Assembly (NCBI RefSeq): GCF_019396355.1
Contig: NZ_JAHKRK010000055.1
Coordinates: 1-37,803 of the forward strand
Source of the DNA: Pseudonocardia nigra
Lineage (GTDB): Bacteria > Actinomycetota > Actinomycetes > Mycobacteriales > Pseudonocardiaceae
Reading direction: 5' to 3'
DNA: 37,803 nt
In this document: positions 23,178 through 31,709 of the stretch, piece after piece
Layout: every line of letters begins with the position of its first letter
Numbering within the stretch: position 1 is the stretch's first letter
Program-made: the position numbers and the translations under genes
The notes under the pieces: generated by a model
The model's database searches: none
What the model was told of the DNA's origin: nothing
The model's input: only the letters and a program-made list of their open reading frames with translations

Positions 23178-24278
23178 TCAGCCGTGGTCGAGCTCGACGT
23201 CCCCGCTGTCCAGCTCAGGAAGCCCGTGGGTGGAGGCCGGCGGCGCGACGGTGATCCGGTCGTCCACCTCGATGGTCATCCGGTCGACGCCCATGTGCAG
23301 CTCGCCGTCGTAGCCCGCTGCGCGAGTGCGCTCGAGGATGCGCCGGTCGCCGGCTTCCCCGTGCAGCCCCTTCTTGGCGATGTGGGAGTACACGGCGACC
23401 CGGGGGTTCGCCTCCAGGAACACGGCGGCCGCCTGCTCGGGCGTGGCGAGCTTCTCCTCCAGGAACTCCCACCTGCCCGACGCCGTGAGCTCGTCGCTGA
23501 AGGCGAGGACGTTGTGGATCAGTACGTCGACGCCTCGACCGTGTTCGACGACGTTCTCGTGGTAGATCGTGTCGCCGGACAGCAGTACGGACCTGCCCGC
23601 GTGGTCGACCCGGTACCCGAATGCGGGGTTGCCGTCTCGGTGTTCGACCGGGAAGGCGGTGACGACGACACCCGCGCGCTCGTAGACGACGCCGGGTTCG
23701 ATCTGGGTGACGTCGATGTCGAGGTACTGGACCCGCAGCGTGTCGTTGGCTCGATGGTCGAGGTCGTGGGCGTACATCATGCGCATGCCGGCCACCATGT
23801 CCGCAGTGCCGTGCGGCCCCCAGAGCTGGAGGTTCTCCGTCCTGCCAAGGAGGAACCACGGGTTCAGCCAAAGGGTCGGCAGGCCTTCGTAGTGGTCGTT
23901 GTGCAGGTGCGTCAGGAAGATCTGCGTGACGTCCTTCGGGTTGATCCGGGACTCGTAGAGGTTCTGCGTCGCTCCCCGGCCGACGTCGAACAGCAGCCGC
24001 TGACCACCGGCGTCCACCAGGGTGGACATGCCCTGGCGGCCGGTCGACATCTCCGGACCGCCGGTACCGATCAGATGGACCGACATCGCGGGCGGCGGGG
24101 TCGTGACAGCGCGATCCGTGCCGGCCGCCGACGGGGATGGCGGCCGAGCGCAGGCGGTGGCCGCCGGCAGCGCCAACGCCGCGGCAGCGGTGGCGCCCGC
24201 AGCGAGCAGGCCCCGCCTGCTCAGGCCGGTCGAGCGCGAGACGTCGTCGCATTCCGGTGAGCGTGGGACGGAGTTCAT
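23178..24278 (-). CDS. Tat-exported metallo-beta-lactamase-fold hydrolase
   Basis: A 366-residue protein. The N-terminus has a twin-arginine signal: STGLSRRGLLAAG with Arg21-Arg22, then an alanine-rich hydrophobic core ending near residue 43 (ATACA). The mature part is a metallo-beta-lactamase fold close to RNase Z/arylsulfatase-like hydrolases. THLHNDHYEG gives His124, His126, Asp128 and His129 as two-metal ligands; further ligands are probably in FPVEHRDG, LLSGDTIYHE and YSHIAKKGLHGE. A perfect AGGAGG site precedes the ATG at 24278. It should act outside the membrane on a hydrolysable ester or lactone; the substrate is unknown. It follows the Rieske operon region on the same strand, but a 125-base gap with a promoter separates them. 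Confidence 0.9.
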   Translation of the reverse strand: MNSVPRSPECDDVSRSTGLSRRGLLAAGATAAAALALPAATACARPPSPSAAGTDRAVTTPPPAMSVHLIGTGGPEMSTGRQGMSTLVDAGGQRLLFDVGRGATQNLYESRINPKDVTQIFLTHLHNDHYEGLPTLWLNPWFLLGRTENLQLWGPHGTADMVAGMRMMYAHDLDHRANDTLRVQYLDIDVTQIEPGVVYERAGVVVTAFPVEHRDGNPAFGYRVDHAGRSVLLSGDTIYHENVVEHGRGVDVLIHNVLAFSDELTASGRWEFLEEKLATPEQAAAVFLEANPRVAVYSHIAKKGLHGEAGDRRILERTRAAGYDGELHMGVDRMTIEVDDRITVAPPASTHGLPELDSGDVELDHG

Positions 24279-24630
24279 GGACGTCCTCCTGAGGGTTCGG
24301 CCTCCGAACGTCGCGTTGACGCGGAGGCGGTTCTCGTCCTCCTCTCCACTCCGAGCACCGCGCTCCGTGTCCGGCAGCGGACGGACGCGGCGGACGGGGT
24401 GGGGAAGGGCAATCGCAGCACGGTGTCCCAGGGGGCATCCACCGCTTGCGCCGACAAAGCGTCGAACCCGAACGGTGCTTCGTGTGGAGGATCCTCCAAG
24501 CACGGGAGCGGAAGAGTGCGGCCGCCGGGTGGGCCGCCGGTTCGGTGTGATCGCACCGGGTGGCGCGTGAGGCGGGCGCCGACGGCCGGAGGCAGGACCT
24601 CCGAGCGGCCGTCATGCGCGGCTCACATGG
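24279..24630. promoter_or_regulatory. 352-bp intergenic region upstream of the MBL-fold gene
   Basis: No credible gene is seen here. It carries the ribosome site of the hydrolase gene at its left end. At 24485-24498 there is a perfect 14-bp palindrome, TGGAGGATCCTCCA, flanked by GTGCTT and AAGCAC that can lengthen the hairpin. This may be an operator or the terminator of the FGE gene, which ends at 24631. No clear -10/-35 pair was found. Confidence 0.45.
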
Positions 24631-25575
24631 TCACGACTGCACAGCGTCGGCGACGATCCGGAACCCGATGTTGCCCGCGGAGCTGTCGGGGGTGTTCGAC
24701 GTGCGCGCGGCGACCCGGTACCGGTTGCAGTACGAGGCATGGCAGAGGTAGGAGCCGCCGCGCATCGCGCGGGGCTGCTGCTCCTCGTCCGACGGGCCGT
24801 GGAAGGTGTCGGCGGTCCACTCCCAGACGTTGCCGGACATGTTGTGGAGCCCGTAGCCGTTGGGCGCGTAGGTGTTCACCGGCGCCGTGCCCAGGTAGCC
24901 GTCGTCGTGGGTGTTCACGTCGGGGAACCGGCCCTGCCAGATGTTGCACCGGTGCCGCCCGCCCGGGGTGAGCTCGTCGCCCCACGGGTAGCGGGCCTGC
25001 TCGAGGCCGCCGCGGGCGGCGTACTCCCACTCCGCCTCCGTGGGCAGCCGCGCGCCGGCCCACGCGCAGTACGCCGTCGCGTCGTTCCAGGAGACGTGCA
25101 CCACCGGGTGGTTGCGCCGCGCGCCGACGTCCGAGCCGGGCCCCTCCGGCGCCCGCCAGTACGCCCCCGGCACCGGCAGCCACCACGGGGTGGCCGCGGC
25201 GGCCTGCGTGATCGTGCGGGCGAGGGCGGGCGGGATCAGCAGGTGGAACACGAACGACCAGCCGAAGCGCTCGGCCTCGGTGACGTAGCCGGTGTCCTTG
25301 ACGAACGCCGCGAACCTTGCGTTCGTGACGGCCATCGGGTCGATCCGGAAGGGCGCGACCTCGACCTCGCGGATCGGTGCCTCCCCGTCCTCTGCGTTGA
25401 TGTCCGCGTCCTCGCTGCCCATGCGGAACCGGCCGCCGGGCAGCGCCACCAGCGAGCTCAGCGTGGGACGCCGGCCGGTGCCCCGGACGGCGCGGCCCAC
25501 CGGCAGGTCGGCGGCGGCGGCACCCGGGACGACACCGGCGGACTGCCGGGTGGCAGGACAGCACTCGGAGGACAC
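24631..25575 (-). CDS. Formylglycine-generating enzyme (sulfatase-modifying factor)
   Basis: A 314-residue FGE-sulfatase fold protein. It oxidises the cysteine of CXPXR in sulfatases to the catalytic formylglycine, with O2 and copper. The active-site pair is Cys278 and Cys283 in GGSYLCHASYCNRYR, equivalent to Cys272/Cys277 of the Streptomyces enzyme. Also present are RMGSEDADINAEDGEAPIREV, HPVVHVSWNDATAYCAWAG and MSGNVWEWT. The cysteine-bearing start (SSECCPATR) is seen in related proteins. The GTG at 25575 has GGGAG upstream. It directly follows the arylsulfatase gene, its probable client, but a strong hairpin lies in the 54-base gap. Confidence 0.94.
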   Translation of the reverse strand: MSSECCPATRQSAGVVPGAAAADLPVGRAVRGTGRRPTLSSLVALPGGRFRMGSEDADINAEDGEAPIREVEVAPFRIDPMAVTNARFAAFVKDTGYVTEAERFGWSFVFHLLIPPALARTITQAAAATPWWLPVPGAYWRAPEGPGSDVGARRNHPVVHVSWNDATAYCAWAGARLPTEAEWEYAARGGLEQARYPWGDELTPGGRHRCNIWQGRFPDVNTHDDGYLGTAPVNTYAPNGYGLHNMSGNVWEWTADTFHGPSDEEQQPRAMRGGSYLCHASYCNRYRVAARTSNTPDSSAGNIGFRIVADAVQS

Positions 25576-25593
25576 GGCACCATTCTCCCAGCG

Positions 25594-25624
25594 CGGGTCC
25601 GGCCGGGGACTCCGGCCGGACCCG
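25594..25624. terminator. Perfect 13-bp hairpin between arylsulfatase and FGE genes
   Basis: CGGGTCCGGCCGG and CCGGCCGGACCCG pair over 13 bases around the loop GGACT. It is the strongest simple hairpin I saw. Lying just after the sulfatase stop and before the FGE start, it should end or attenuate transcription and lower FGE expression relative to the sulfatase. No T-tract. Confidence 0.65.
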
Positions 25625-25629
25625 CCCGA

Positions 25630-27984
25630 TCACTGCGACGTCATGACCCGCCGGTGCAGGCCGCCGTCACCCTCGGCCGAGCCCTCCTCGCCGAGGTCGA
25701 TCCGCACCGTGTGGATCACGCCGCTGAACGCGTTGTCGACCTCCGGGTAGTCGTCGATGACCGGCGTGCCCAGGTCCACACCCACGTCGAGCGTCTCGTC
25801 GAAGGAGAAGTAGTAGGGGATCGTCTGCTCGACGCGCCCCTCCGCCTGCTTCTCGCCGTCGACGGTGAGCACGACCGTGCCGCCCTTGCCGACGCCGCCG
25901 CCGTCGTAGTGGAAGTCCATGCGGATCTCGTGCCGGCCCGGCGGGATCGGCGCGCGGGTGTGCATCCGGTAGAGCTGCATCCCGAAGAAGTTGTAGGCGT
26001 AGTAGGCGTAGCCGCCGGCGCAGTACAGCGACCACCCACCGAACCGGCCGCCCTGGGAGATGATCACACCCTCGGTGTCGGTCTCGGCGGTCTCGACGTC
26101 GGCGACGATGCTGTGCGACCGGTTCTTCACGTTCGGCGTGGTCTCCTCGGTGAAACGGCGCATCCCGCCGCGGTAGGTCACCGACTTCCGCGCGCCGAGC
26201 AGGTCCACGCGTCCGGCCAGCGTGGGGTTCTCGCGCTCGGTGACCCGGTTGTCCAGGGGGAAGACCTGGTGCTTGGCCGCTTCGACCAGGAACAGCTCCT
26301 GCAGCGCCCGCAGCCGGTCGGGGTGCTCGGATGCGAGGTCGCGCGCCTGGCTCCAGTCGGTGTCCAGGTCGTAGAGCTCCCAGACGTCGTCGGAGAACCG
26401 CTTGCCGGCCGTCGGGATCATCTCCCACGGCGTGCCGTGCCGGGTGACGGCCATCCACCCCTCGTGGTAGATGCCTCGGTTGCCGCACATCTCGAAGTAC
26501 TGGGTGCGGCGCCGGTCGCGGGCCGCAGCGTCCGCGAAGGTGTAGCGCATGCTGGTGCCCTCGACCGGCTGCTGGGACACCCCGTTGACGCTCGTCGGCT
26601 CCGGGATGCCGGCGCACTCGAGCACCGTGGGCAGCACGTCGATGACGTGGTGGAACTGGTGGCGCAGCCCGCCGCGCTCGGCGATCCCCTGCGGCCAGTG
26701 CACGATCAGCCCGTCCCGGGTGCCGCCGAAGTGCGAGGCCACCTGCTTGGTCCACTGGTAGGGCGTGTTGAGCGCGAGCGCCCAGCCGGCCGGCGCGATC
26801 GGATAGGTGCTCGGGTCGCCGATGGCGTCGATCTCGGCGATCATCTCGTCCGGATCGTCGACGATGCCGTGGCCGAGCCGGTGCTCCACCACCGTGCCCT
26901 CGATGCCGCCCTCACCGGACGCGCCGTTGTCGCCGAGCAGATAGATGAACAGCGTGTTGTCCAGCTCGCCGAGCTCCTCGAGCGCGGCGACGAACCGGGC
27001 GACCTGGGCGTCGGCGTGCTCGGTGAACCCGGCGAAGGTCTCCATGAACCGGACGGCGAGCGCGCGCTGGTTCTCGCTGAGCTCGTCCCAGTGCGGCACC
27101 CCCTCGGCCCACGGGGCGAGCTCCGCGTCGTCCGGGACGACGCCGAGCTCCTTCTGCCGCGCGAGGGTGAGCTCGCGCTGACGGTCCCAGCCGTGGTCGA
27201 AGCTGCCCCGGTACTTCTGCTGCCACTCCGGCGCGACGTGCAGCGGGGCGTGCGAGGCCCCGAACGCGAGGTAGGTGAAGAACGGGCGGTCCGGGGTCAG
27301 CGTCCGCTGCGTGCGCACCCAGTCGATGGCGTGGTCCACCAGGTCCTCGGACAGGTGGTAGCCGTCCTCGGGCCGCTTCTCCGGCTCGACGGGCGTGGTG
27401 CCCTGGTACAGCAGCGGGTACCAGTGGTTCATCTCCGCGCCCATGAACCCGTAGAAGGTGTCGAAGCCCTCCCCGGTGGGCCAGCGCTCGAACGGGCCCA
27501 CCGCGCTGATCTCCCGCGGCGGGGTCTGGTGCCACTTCCCGAACGCGGCGGTGCTGTAGCCGTTGCCCTGCAGGATCTGCGCGATCGTCGCCGCGCTGCG
27601 CGGCCGGAACCCGTTGTAGCCGGGCGCGGACGTGGCCATCTCGGTGGTGCCGCCCATGCCCACCGAGTGGTGGTTGCGTCCGGTCAGCATGGCCTGCCGG
27701 GTCGGCGAGCAGAGCGCGGTCACGTGGAAGCGGGTGTAGCGCAGGCCGTCGTCGGCCAGCCGCTCGGCGGCGGGCATCCGGCACGGGCCGCCGAACGAGC
27801 TCGAGGTGCCGAAGCCGAGGTCGTCCATCAGCACGATCACGACGTTGGGCGCATCCGCCGGCGGCTGGATGGGGCGCACCGGCTCGAACGCGGCCGTCTG
27901 ATCGTCGATGCCGATGGCCGTCACCACGTTCTGCGCCCGCTCCGGCTCCGGCAGGATGTGCCGGCCCGCTGTGAAGCTGTCCAC
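25630..27984 (-). CDS. Type I arylsulfatase (formylglycine-dependent)
   Basis: A 784-residue sulfatase. Metal and substrate site: VVIVLMDDLGFGTSSSFGG near residue 48. The modified cysteine is Cys92 in the motif CSPTRQAMLTGR, the CXPXR target of FGE. HHSVGMGG, PFFTYLAFGASHAPLH and FIYLLGDNGASGEGG follow. The length and the C-terminal beta-rich domain match the large actinobacterial arylsulfatase group. The GTG at 27984 has GGAGAGGG upstream; a longer upstream extension lacks similarity. No signal peptide is seen, so it is probably cytosolic, which suits a cytosolic FGE. It would release sulfate from an organic sulfate ester. Confidence 0.94.
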   Translation of the reverse strand: MDSFTAGRHILPEPERAQNVVTAIGIDDQTAAFEPVRPIQPPADAPNVVIVLMDDLGFGTSSSFGGPCRMPAAERLADDGLRYTRFHVTALCSPTRQAMLTGRNHHSVGMGGTTEMATSAPGYNGFRPRSAATIAQILQGNGYSTAAFGKWHQTPPREISAVGPFERWPTGEGFDTFYGFMGAEMNHWYPLLYQGTTPVEPEKRPEDGYHLSEDLVDHAIDWVRTQRTLTPDRPFFTYLAFGASHAPLHVAPEWQQKYRGSFDHGWDRQRELTLARQKELGVVPDDAELAPWAEGVPHWDELSENQRALAVRFMETFAGFTEHADAQVARFVAALEELGELDNTLFIYLLGDNGASGEGGIEGTVVEHRLGHGIVDDPDEMIAEIDAIGDPSTYPIAPAGWALALNTPYQWTKQVASHFGGTRDGLIVHWPQGIAERGGLRHQFHHVIDVLPTVLECAGIPEPTSVNGVSQQPVEGTSMRYTFADAAARDRRRTQYFEMCGNRGIYHEGWMAVTRHGTPWEMIPTAGKRFSDDVWELYDLDTDWSQARDLASEHPDRLRALQELFLVEAAKHQVFPLDNRVTERENPTLAGRVDLLGARKSVTYRGGMRRFTEETTPNVKNRSHSIVADVETAETDTEGVIISQGGRFGGWSLYCAGGYAYYAYNFFGMQLYRMHTRAPIPPGRHEIRMDFHYDGGGVGKGGTVVLTVDGEKQAEGRVEQTIPYYFSFDETLDVGVDLGTPVIDDYPEVDNAFSGVIHTVRIDLGEEGSAEGDGGLHRRVMTSQ

Positions 27985-28189
27985 GGTGATTCCCTCTCCT
28001 CGACGACTGATGCAACGGGAGTTCGTCCGGATTGACGGATGAAATGCCGAGGACGCTGGGAAGCGAAAATTCCTGGTCCTCGACCGGAGAAGTGTAGGAT
28101 CACACGCTTCTCGCGACCCGGTCAACGACGCCTGCGGCCGGGGCGAGACCGGTTTTCGATCCGGCCGATAGACCCACTCTATGGGAGCG

Positions 28190-28231
28190 CCCCGTGCCGG
28201 GCCCGGACGCCCGGCCGGGGCCGGCATGGGG
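28190..28231. terminator. Hairpin after the substrate-binding protein gene
   Basis: CCCCGTGCCGG (28190-28200) pairs with CCGGCATGGGG (28221-28231) with one G-T pair. The GC-rich loop can pair further. It begins one base after the stop of the gene at 28232-29197 and points to termination of the oxygenase/binding-protein transcript before the arylsulfatase promoter. Confidence 0.6.
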
Positions 28232-29197
28232 TCAGCCGCCGACCCGGGCCAGGACGACATCGGCCGCCGGTTCCCCGCTCACCGAGGTGACGCCCTCGAG
28301 CCACTCCTCGAGGCGGTCCGGGTGCGCGCGCATCCACTCGAGGGCCACCGCCTCGGCCGGCTTCCGGTCCTTGTCGATGGCCCGGATGAAGTCGGACGCG
28401 CTCGTCGTGTCGAACCTGATCTGCGCAATGAAGCGCGCCAGGTTCGCGTCGGTCTCCGCGAGCTCCGAGCGCGTCACGGACCGGACCTGCCCGGCGCCCG
28501 GCCACACCTCCTCGGGGTCCTCGAGGAAATGCAGGTCGAACTCCGTGGTCATCCAATGCGGGCTCCAGGCCAGGAACACGACGGGCTCGTCGCGCGCCAC
28601 TCGCCGGGACACTTCGGCGAGCATTCCCTCGGTGCTGCTCACCACCAGTTCCCAGTCCCCGAGTCCGTAGGCGTCCTGCTCGATCGCCTTGTTGATCGTC
28701 TCGTTTCCGGGGGTGCCCGGCTCGATTCCGTAGATCTTCCGGCCGAAGGCGTCGGCGTGCTCGTCGAGATCCGCGAACGATGTGATTCCCAGGCTCTCGG
28801 CGACAGAGGTGGGAACCGCGGGGGAGAACTGCGTGCCCTCCAGCACCGTTCCGGCGACCTCCACCGTTCCGGCGTCCAGGTACGGCGTGTAGACGTCCTG
28901 CTGGCTCGGCCACCAGTTCCCGAGATAGATGTCGGCCTGTCCGGTGGCCAGGGCTTGTGCGGCCAGCGGAACGGCGACCTCCTGCACACTCGTGGCGTAC
29001 CCGAGCGTCGTCAGCACCTGCCGGGCGATCTCCGTCTCGACGAGCAGATCCCCCCAGGGCTGCTGGACGAACCGGGCGACATGGTCGCCTTCGGCCGCGC
29101 GTCCGAAGCCGGCCGACTCCGTGCCGCTGCAGGCGCCGGTCAGCGCCACGGTGGCGAGGGCCGCCGTGGCGAGCGCCGCGATCCGTGCCCTGGTCAC
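28232..29197 (-). CDS. ABC-type glycine betaine/choline-class binding lipoprotein
   Basis: A 321-residue OpuAC/ProX-type periplasmic-binding-protein-like lipoprotein. The lipobox is LTGAC with Cys23 as the lipidated residue. WGDLLVETEIARQVLTTLGY is the typical first lobe, and GNWWPSQQDVYTPYL and LAWSPHWM supply tryptophans that form the aromatic box for a quaternary amine. The GTG start overlaps the oxygenase stop (GTGA), so the two proteins are made together. No permease or ATPase gene accompanies it, so it must use a transporter encoded elsewhere. Likely ligands are glycine betaine, choline, carnitine or similar. Confidence 0.9.
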   Translation of the reverse strand: MTRARIAALATAALATVALTGACSGTESAGFGRAAEGDHVARFVQQPWGDLLVETEIARQVLTTLGYATSVQEVAVPLAAQALATGQADIYLGNWWPSQQDVYTPYLDAGTVEVAGTVLEGTQFSPAVPTSVAESLGITSFADLDEHADAFGRKIYGIEPGTPGNETINKAIEQDAYGLGDWELVVSSTEGMLAEVSRRVARDEPVVFLAWSPHWMTTEFDLHFLEDPEEVWPGAGQVRSVTRSELAETDANLARFIAQIRFDTTSASDFIRAIDKDRKPAEAVALEWMRAHPDRLEEWLEGVTSVSGEPAADVVLARVGG

Positions 29198-30327
29198 GCC
29201 TGCTCCAGCGACGCGAGGACCCACTCCCGGAACCGGGTGATCAGGACCTCCTCGGCCGGCACGAGCACGCCGCCGTCCCGGTAGGCCCGGGAGGTCATGT
29301 TCGGCTGGGTGATCTCGCAGGCGCCCAGGTCCTGCTCGTTCACGCGATGGAACAGTTCGACGGAGTCGGTGACGTCGATGCCCGCCGCCAGGACGTCGGG
29401 GTGGAAGAGCCACTCGCAGACGACCGTGGTGCGGTCGGGGGCGGTCGGGACGAACCGGTGGACGATGACGTGGTCGGGCGTGAGCGAGAGGAACGCGTTG
29501 GGCCGGACGACCATTCCGAAGTAGCGGCGGTCGTCGTCGTCGGTCAGCCGGGGAAGGCGGGGAATGCTCACCGAACCGGAGAGCGTGAAGCCCGGGTGGT
29601 CGTCCGCGAACTCGTATCCGCCCGCGTCGTAGCCCTGGGTGAACGTGGCCGGGTCGGCGAACCGGGGAATGGTGTCGCACAGTTCCGGGTGAATGGTGCC
29701 GCAGTGGTAGCACTCCTGGAAGTTCTCGAAGATCAGCTTCCAGTTCGCCGCGCAGACGTACTCCTTCCGCCCGCCCACGGCGAGCTCGCCGAGATCGTAC
29801 CGGGCGAACTGTTCGTAGTCGCCCAGGCGGTATTCGATCTGCGGCCGGACCTGGTCGGTCAACGGCGCCGGATCGGGCGACAGGTTCACCCACACCAGGC
29901 CCTCCCACACGTCGACCGCGACCGGGTGCAGCGAGTACTCCGCGCGGTCGATGTGCTCGATCGCCCGCCAGTTCGGGGTGGTGACCAGCGAGCCGTCCAG
30001 TCGGTACGTCCAGGCGTGGTACGGGCACCGCAGCGCCTTGCCGACGTTCCCGCCGTCCTCGACGCAGAGCGTCGCGCCCCGGTGCCGGCAGACGTTCAGG
30101 AAGCCGCGCAGGCGGCCGTCCGCGCCGGCCACGACGATGACGTTCTCGGTGCCGACGTCGGCCCGCAGGAACTGCCCCGGGCGGGCGAGGTCGGCCGCGC
30201 GCCCGACGTACACCCATTGGCGTCCGAAGATCCTCTCTTGTTCGAGCGCGAAGACGTCCGGATCGGTGTAGTAGTGGCCGGGGAGCGTGGGGGCGAGGGC
30301 CGAACGGGACAACGGGGACAGCGTCAT
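29194..30327 (-). CDS. Rieske oxygenase, GbcA-like (betaine/carnitine-type monooxygenase)
   Basis: A 377-residue alpha subunit. The Rieske cluster is at Cys80/His82 (NVCRHRGATL) and Cys101/His104 (CPYHAWTY). The iron motif ENFQECYHCGTIHPEL is the form seen in glycine betaine and choline/stachydrine-type oxygenases, which remove a methyl group or hydroxylate a trimethylammonium compound. The ATG at 30327 has GGAGGTATTCC upstream, a strong site. The overlapping gene encodes a quaternary-amine binding protein and one-carbon genes lie nearby, supporting this group. The ferredoxin-type reductase partner (GbcB-like) is not in the window. Exact substrate uncertain. Confidence 0.9.
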   Translation of the reverse strand: MTLSPLSRSALAPTLPGHYYTDPDVFALEQERIFGRQWVYVGRAADLARPGQFLRADVGTENVIVVAGADGRLRGFLNVCRHRGATLCVEDGGNVGKALRCPYHAWTYRLDGSLVTTPNWRAIEHIDRAEYSLHPVAVDVWEGLVWVNLSPDPAPLTDQVRPQIEYRLGDYEQFARYDLGELAVGGRKEYVCAANWKLIFENFQECYHCGTIHPELCDTIPRFADPATFTQGYDAGGYEFADDHPGFTLSGSVSIPRLPRLTDDDDRRYFGMVVRPNAFLSLTPDHVIVHRFVPTAPDRTTVVCEWLFHPDVLAAGIDVTDSVELFHRVNEQDLGACEITQPNMTSRAYRDGGVLVPAEEVLITRFREWVLASLEQA

Positions 30328-30420
30328 GGAATACCTCCGGATTCGGCGTTCTCGCGACGATAAGGGCCGGGTTCGCGGAAGCGCTGCGCACAGCTGTAGC
30401 GAATCATCGTGAGCCATTGC

Positions 30421-30426
30421 TACGGT
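30421..30426 (+). promoter_or_regulatory. -10 box for a leaderless PucR/CdaR transcript
   Basis: TACGGT fits TANNNT and ends seven bases before the ATG at 30434, which has no Shine-Dalgarno sequence. A GTAGC...GCTAC inverted repeat (18 bases apart) overlaps it in the divergent region and may be an autoregulatory site. Confidence 0.45.
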
Positions 30427-30433
30427 TGTCGAA

Positions 30434-31612
30434 ATGGACGAGGTGCAGACCGCCGTCGACGATCTCGCGGCACGGCTCGGGCGCTCGGTGTGCGTCGAGG
30501 AGCCGGGGTTCCGCCCGCTCGCGGTGAGCGCGCACTACGGCGTCGTCGACCCGGCGCGCGTCGCGTCCCTGCTCAGCCGCCGCACCGACCCGGCACTGAT
30601 TCGCCACTTCGCCGGGGCGCGCCTGGACGCCGCCGCCGGACCGGTCCGCATCGACGGCAACCCCGGGCTGGAGCTCCTGCCGCGCCTGGTGGTTCCGGTG
30701 CGGCAGCACGGCTGGCTCCTCGGGCACATCTGGCTGATCGACGCCGAGCCCCCCGTCGGCGCCGCCGAGCTGACCGAGGTCCAGGCCACCGCGGCCCGGC
30801 TCGGGCAGCTGCTGTGGCGGCGACGGCAGGTCGTCGACCACGCGGTGGCGGAGGAGTCCGCGATGCTCCTGGCCCTGCTCGACCCCGACCTGGCGCGCCG
30901 TCGCGGGGTGCTGGAGCAGCTGCTGCTGCGCCGGGAGCTGCCGGCCGACGCGGCGATCGTCGCCGTCACGGCGGGCGTCCGGGGCGACCGCGTCGACGAG
31001 GCGGTCCGGCTCCTGCTGGCCGACGCCCGGCAGGCCATGGGCCCCGACGCGCCGATGGGCGCCGCGAGGGACGGGCGGCTGGTGGCGCTGGCGCCGGTCC
31101 GGGTCGGCGACGCCGCGGCCCGGCGCCGGTGGGGGAGCGCGCTCCGCGCGTCGGCGGCACGTTCCGGGGCCGAGCTGGGCGGGATCGGGCTCGGGAGCGC
31201 CGTCATCGGGGCGCAGGACGTGCTCGGCTCCCTCGAGCACGCGTCCTACGCGGCGCGGATCGCCGACCGGCTACCCGAGCGGCAGGGGATGGCGGCGTGG
31301 GACGACCTCGGCCACCTGCGCATGTTCGCGAGCGTGCCGTGGGACGTCCACGGCGTCGACCTCGTGCACCCCGGCGCGAGCCGGCTCCTCGACGGCGGGC
31401 GCGACTCGGTCGCCGCCACCCTCCTCACCTACCTCGACCACGGCGGCAGCGCCCAGTCCGCCGCCGCGGCCCTGAACATCCACCGCACCACGCTCTACTA
31501 CCGCCTCGGCCGCGCCCGCGAGCTGCTCGGCACCGACGTCGGCGAGGGCGAGGCGCGCCTGGGCGTCCACGCCGCCCTGGTCCTGGCGCGCCTGGCCGGC
31601 CTGCTGTCCTGA
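30434..31612 (+). CDS. PucR/CdaR-family transcriptional regulator
   Basis: A 392-residue regulator lacking the classic PucR N-terminal domain. The C-terminal helix-turn-helix is intact: LTYLDHGGSAQSAAAALNIHRTTLYYRLGRARELLG spans about residues 335-370. This contrasts with the frameshifted PucR at 4818. The middle holds a GGDEF-like CdaR region. It is divergent from the GbcA-like oxygenase with a 106-base gap, so it most likely activates that operon in response to the amine or a metabolite. The start is supported by a leaderless -10 box rather than a ribosome site. Confidence 0.9.
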   Translation: MDEVQTAVDDLAARLGRSVCVEEPGFRPLAVSAHYGVVDPARVASLLSRRTDPALIRHFAGARLDAAAGPVRIDGNPGLELLPRLVVPVRQHGWLLGHIWLIDAEPPVGAAELTEVQATAARLGQLLWRRRQVVDHAVAEESAMLLALLDPDLARRRGVLEQLLLRRELPADAAIVAVTAGVRGDRVDEAVRLLLADARQAMGPDAPMGAARDGRLVALAPVRVGDAAARRRWGSALRASAARSGAELGGIGLGSAVIGAQDVLGSLEHASYAARIADRLPERQGMAAWDDLGHLRMFASVPWDVHGVDLVHPGASRLLDGGRDSVAATLLTYLDHGGSAQSAAAALNIHRTTLYYRLGRARELLGTDVGEGEARLGVHAALVLARLAGLLS

Positions 31613-31615
31613 GCT

Positions 31616-31684
31616 ACCGTGCACACCGCGGCGCCACCGTGCATACGCCCCGACGTGTGCACGGTGCCGCCGAAGTGTGCACGG
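31616..31684. repeat. Four-unit palindromic repeat, copy C
   Basis: Outer arms CCGTGCACA (31617) and TGTGCACGG (31676), inner arms CACCGTGCA (31635) and TGCACGGTG (31658): all pair perfectly, with GGCG/CGCC extensions. Architecture equals copy D at 37729. It lies between the convergent ends of the regulator and purU, so a bidirectional terminator is likely. Confidence 0.65.
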
Positions 31685-31709
31685 CGAGCCGAGAAGGGGT
31701 GCATGAGCG

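Noticed and set aside
24739..28035. A 1098-codon open frame on the + strand across the FGE and arylsulfatase genes.
   Set aside because: It is the low-stop antisense frame common in GC-rich DNA. Its product is compositionally biased (Val/Arg/Gly/His-rich) with no domain, while the minus strand encodes two clear enzymes.
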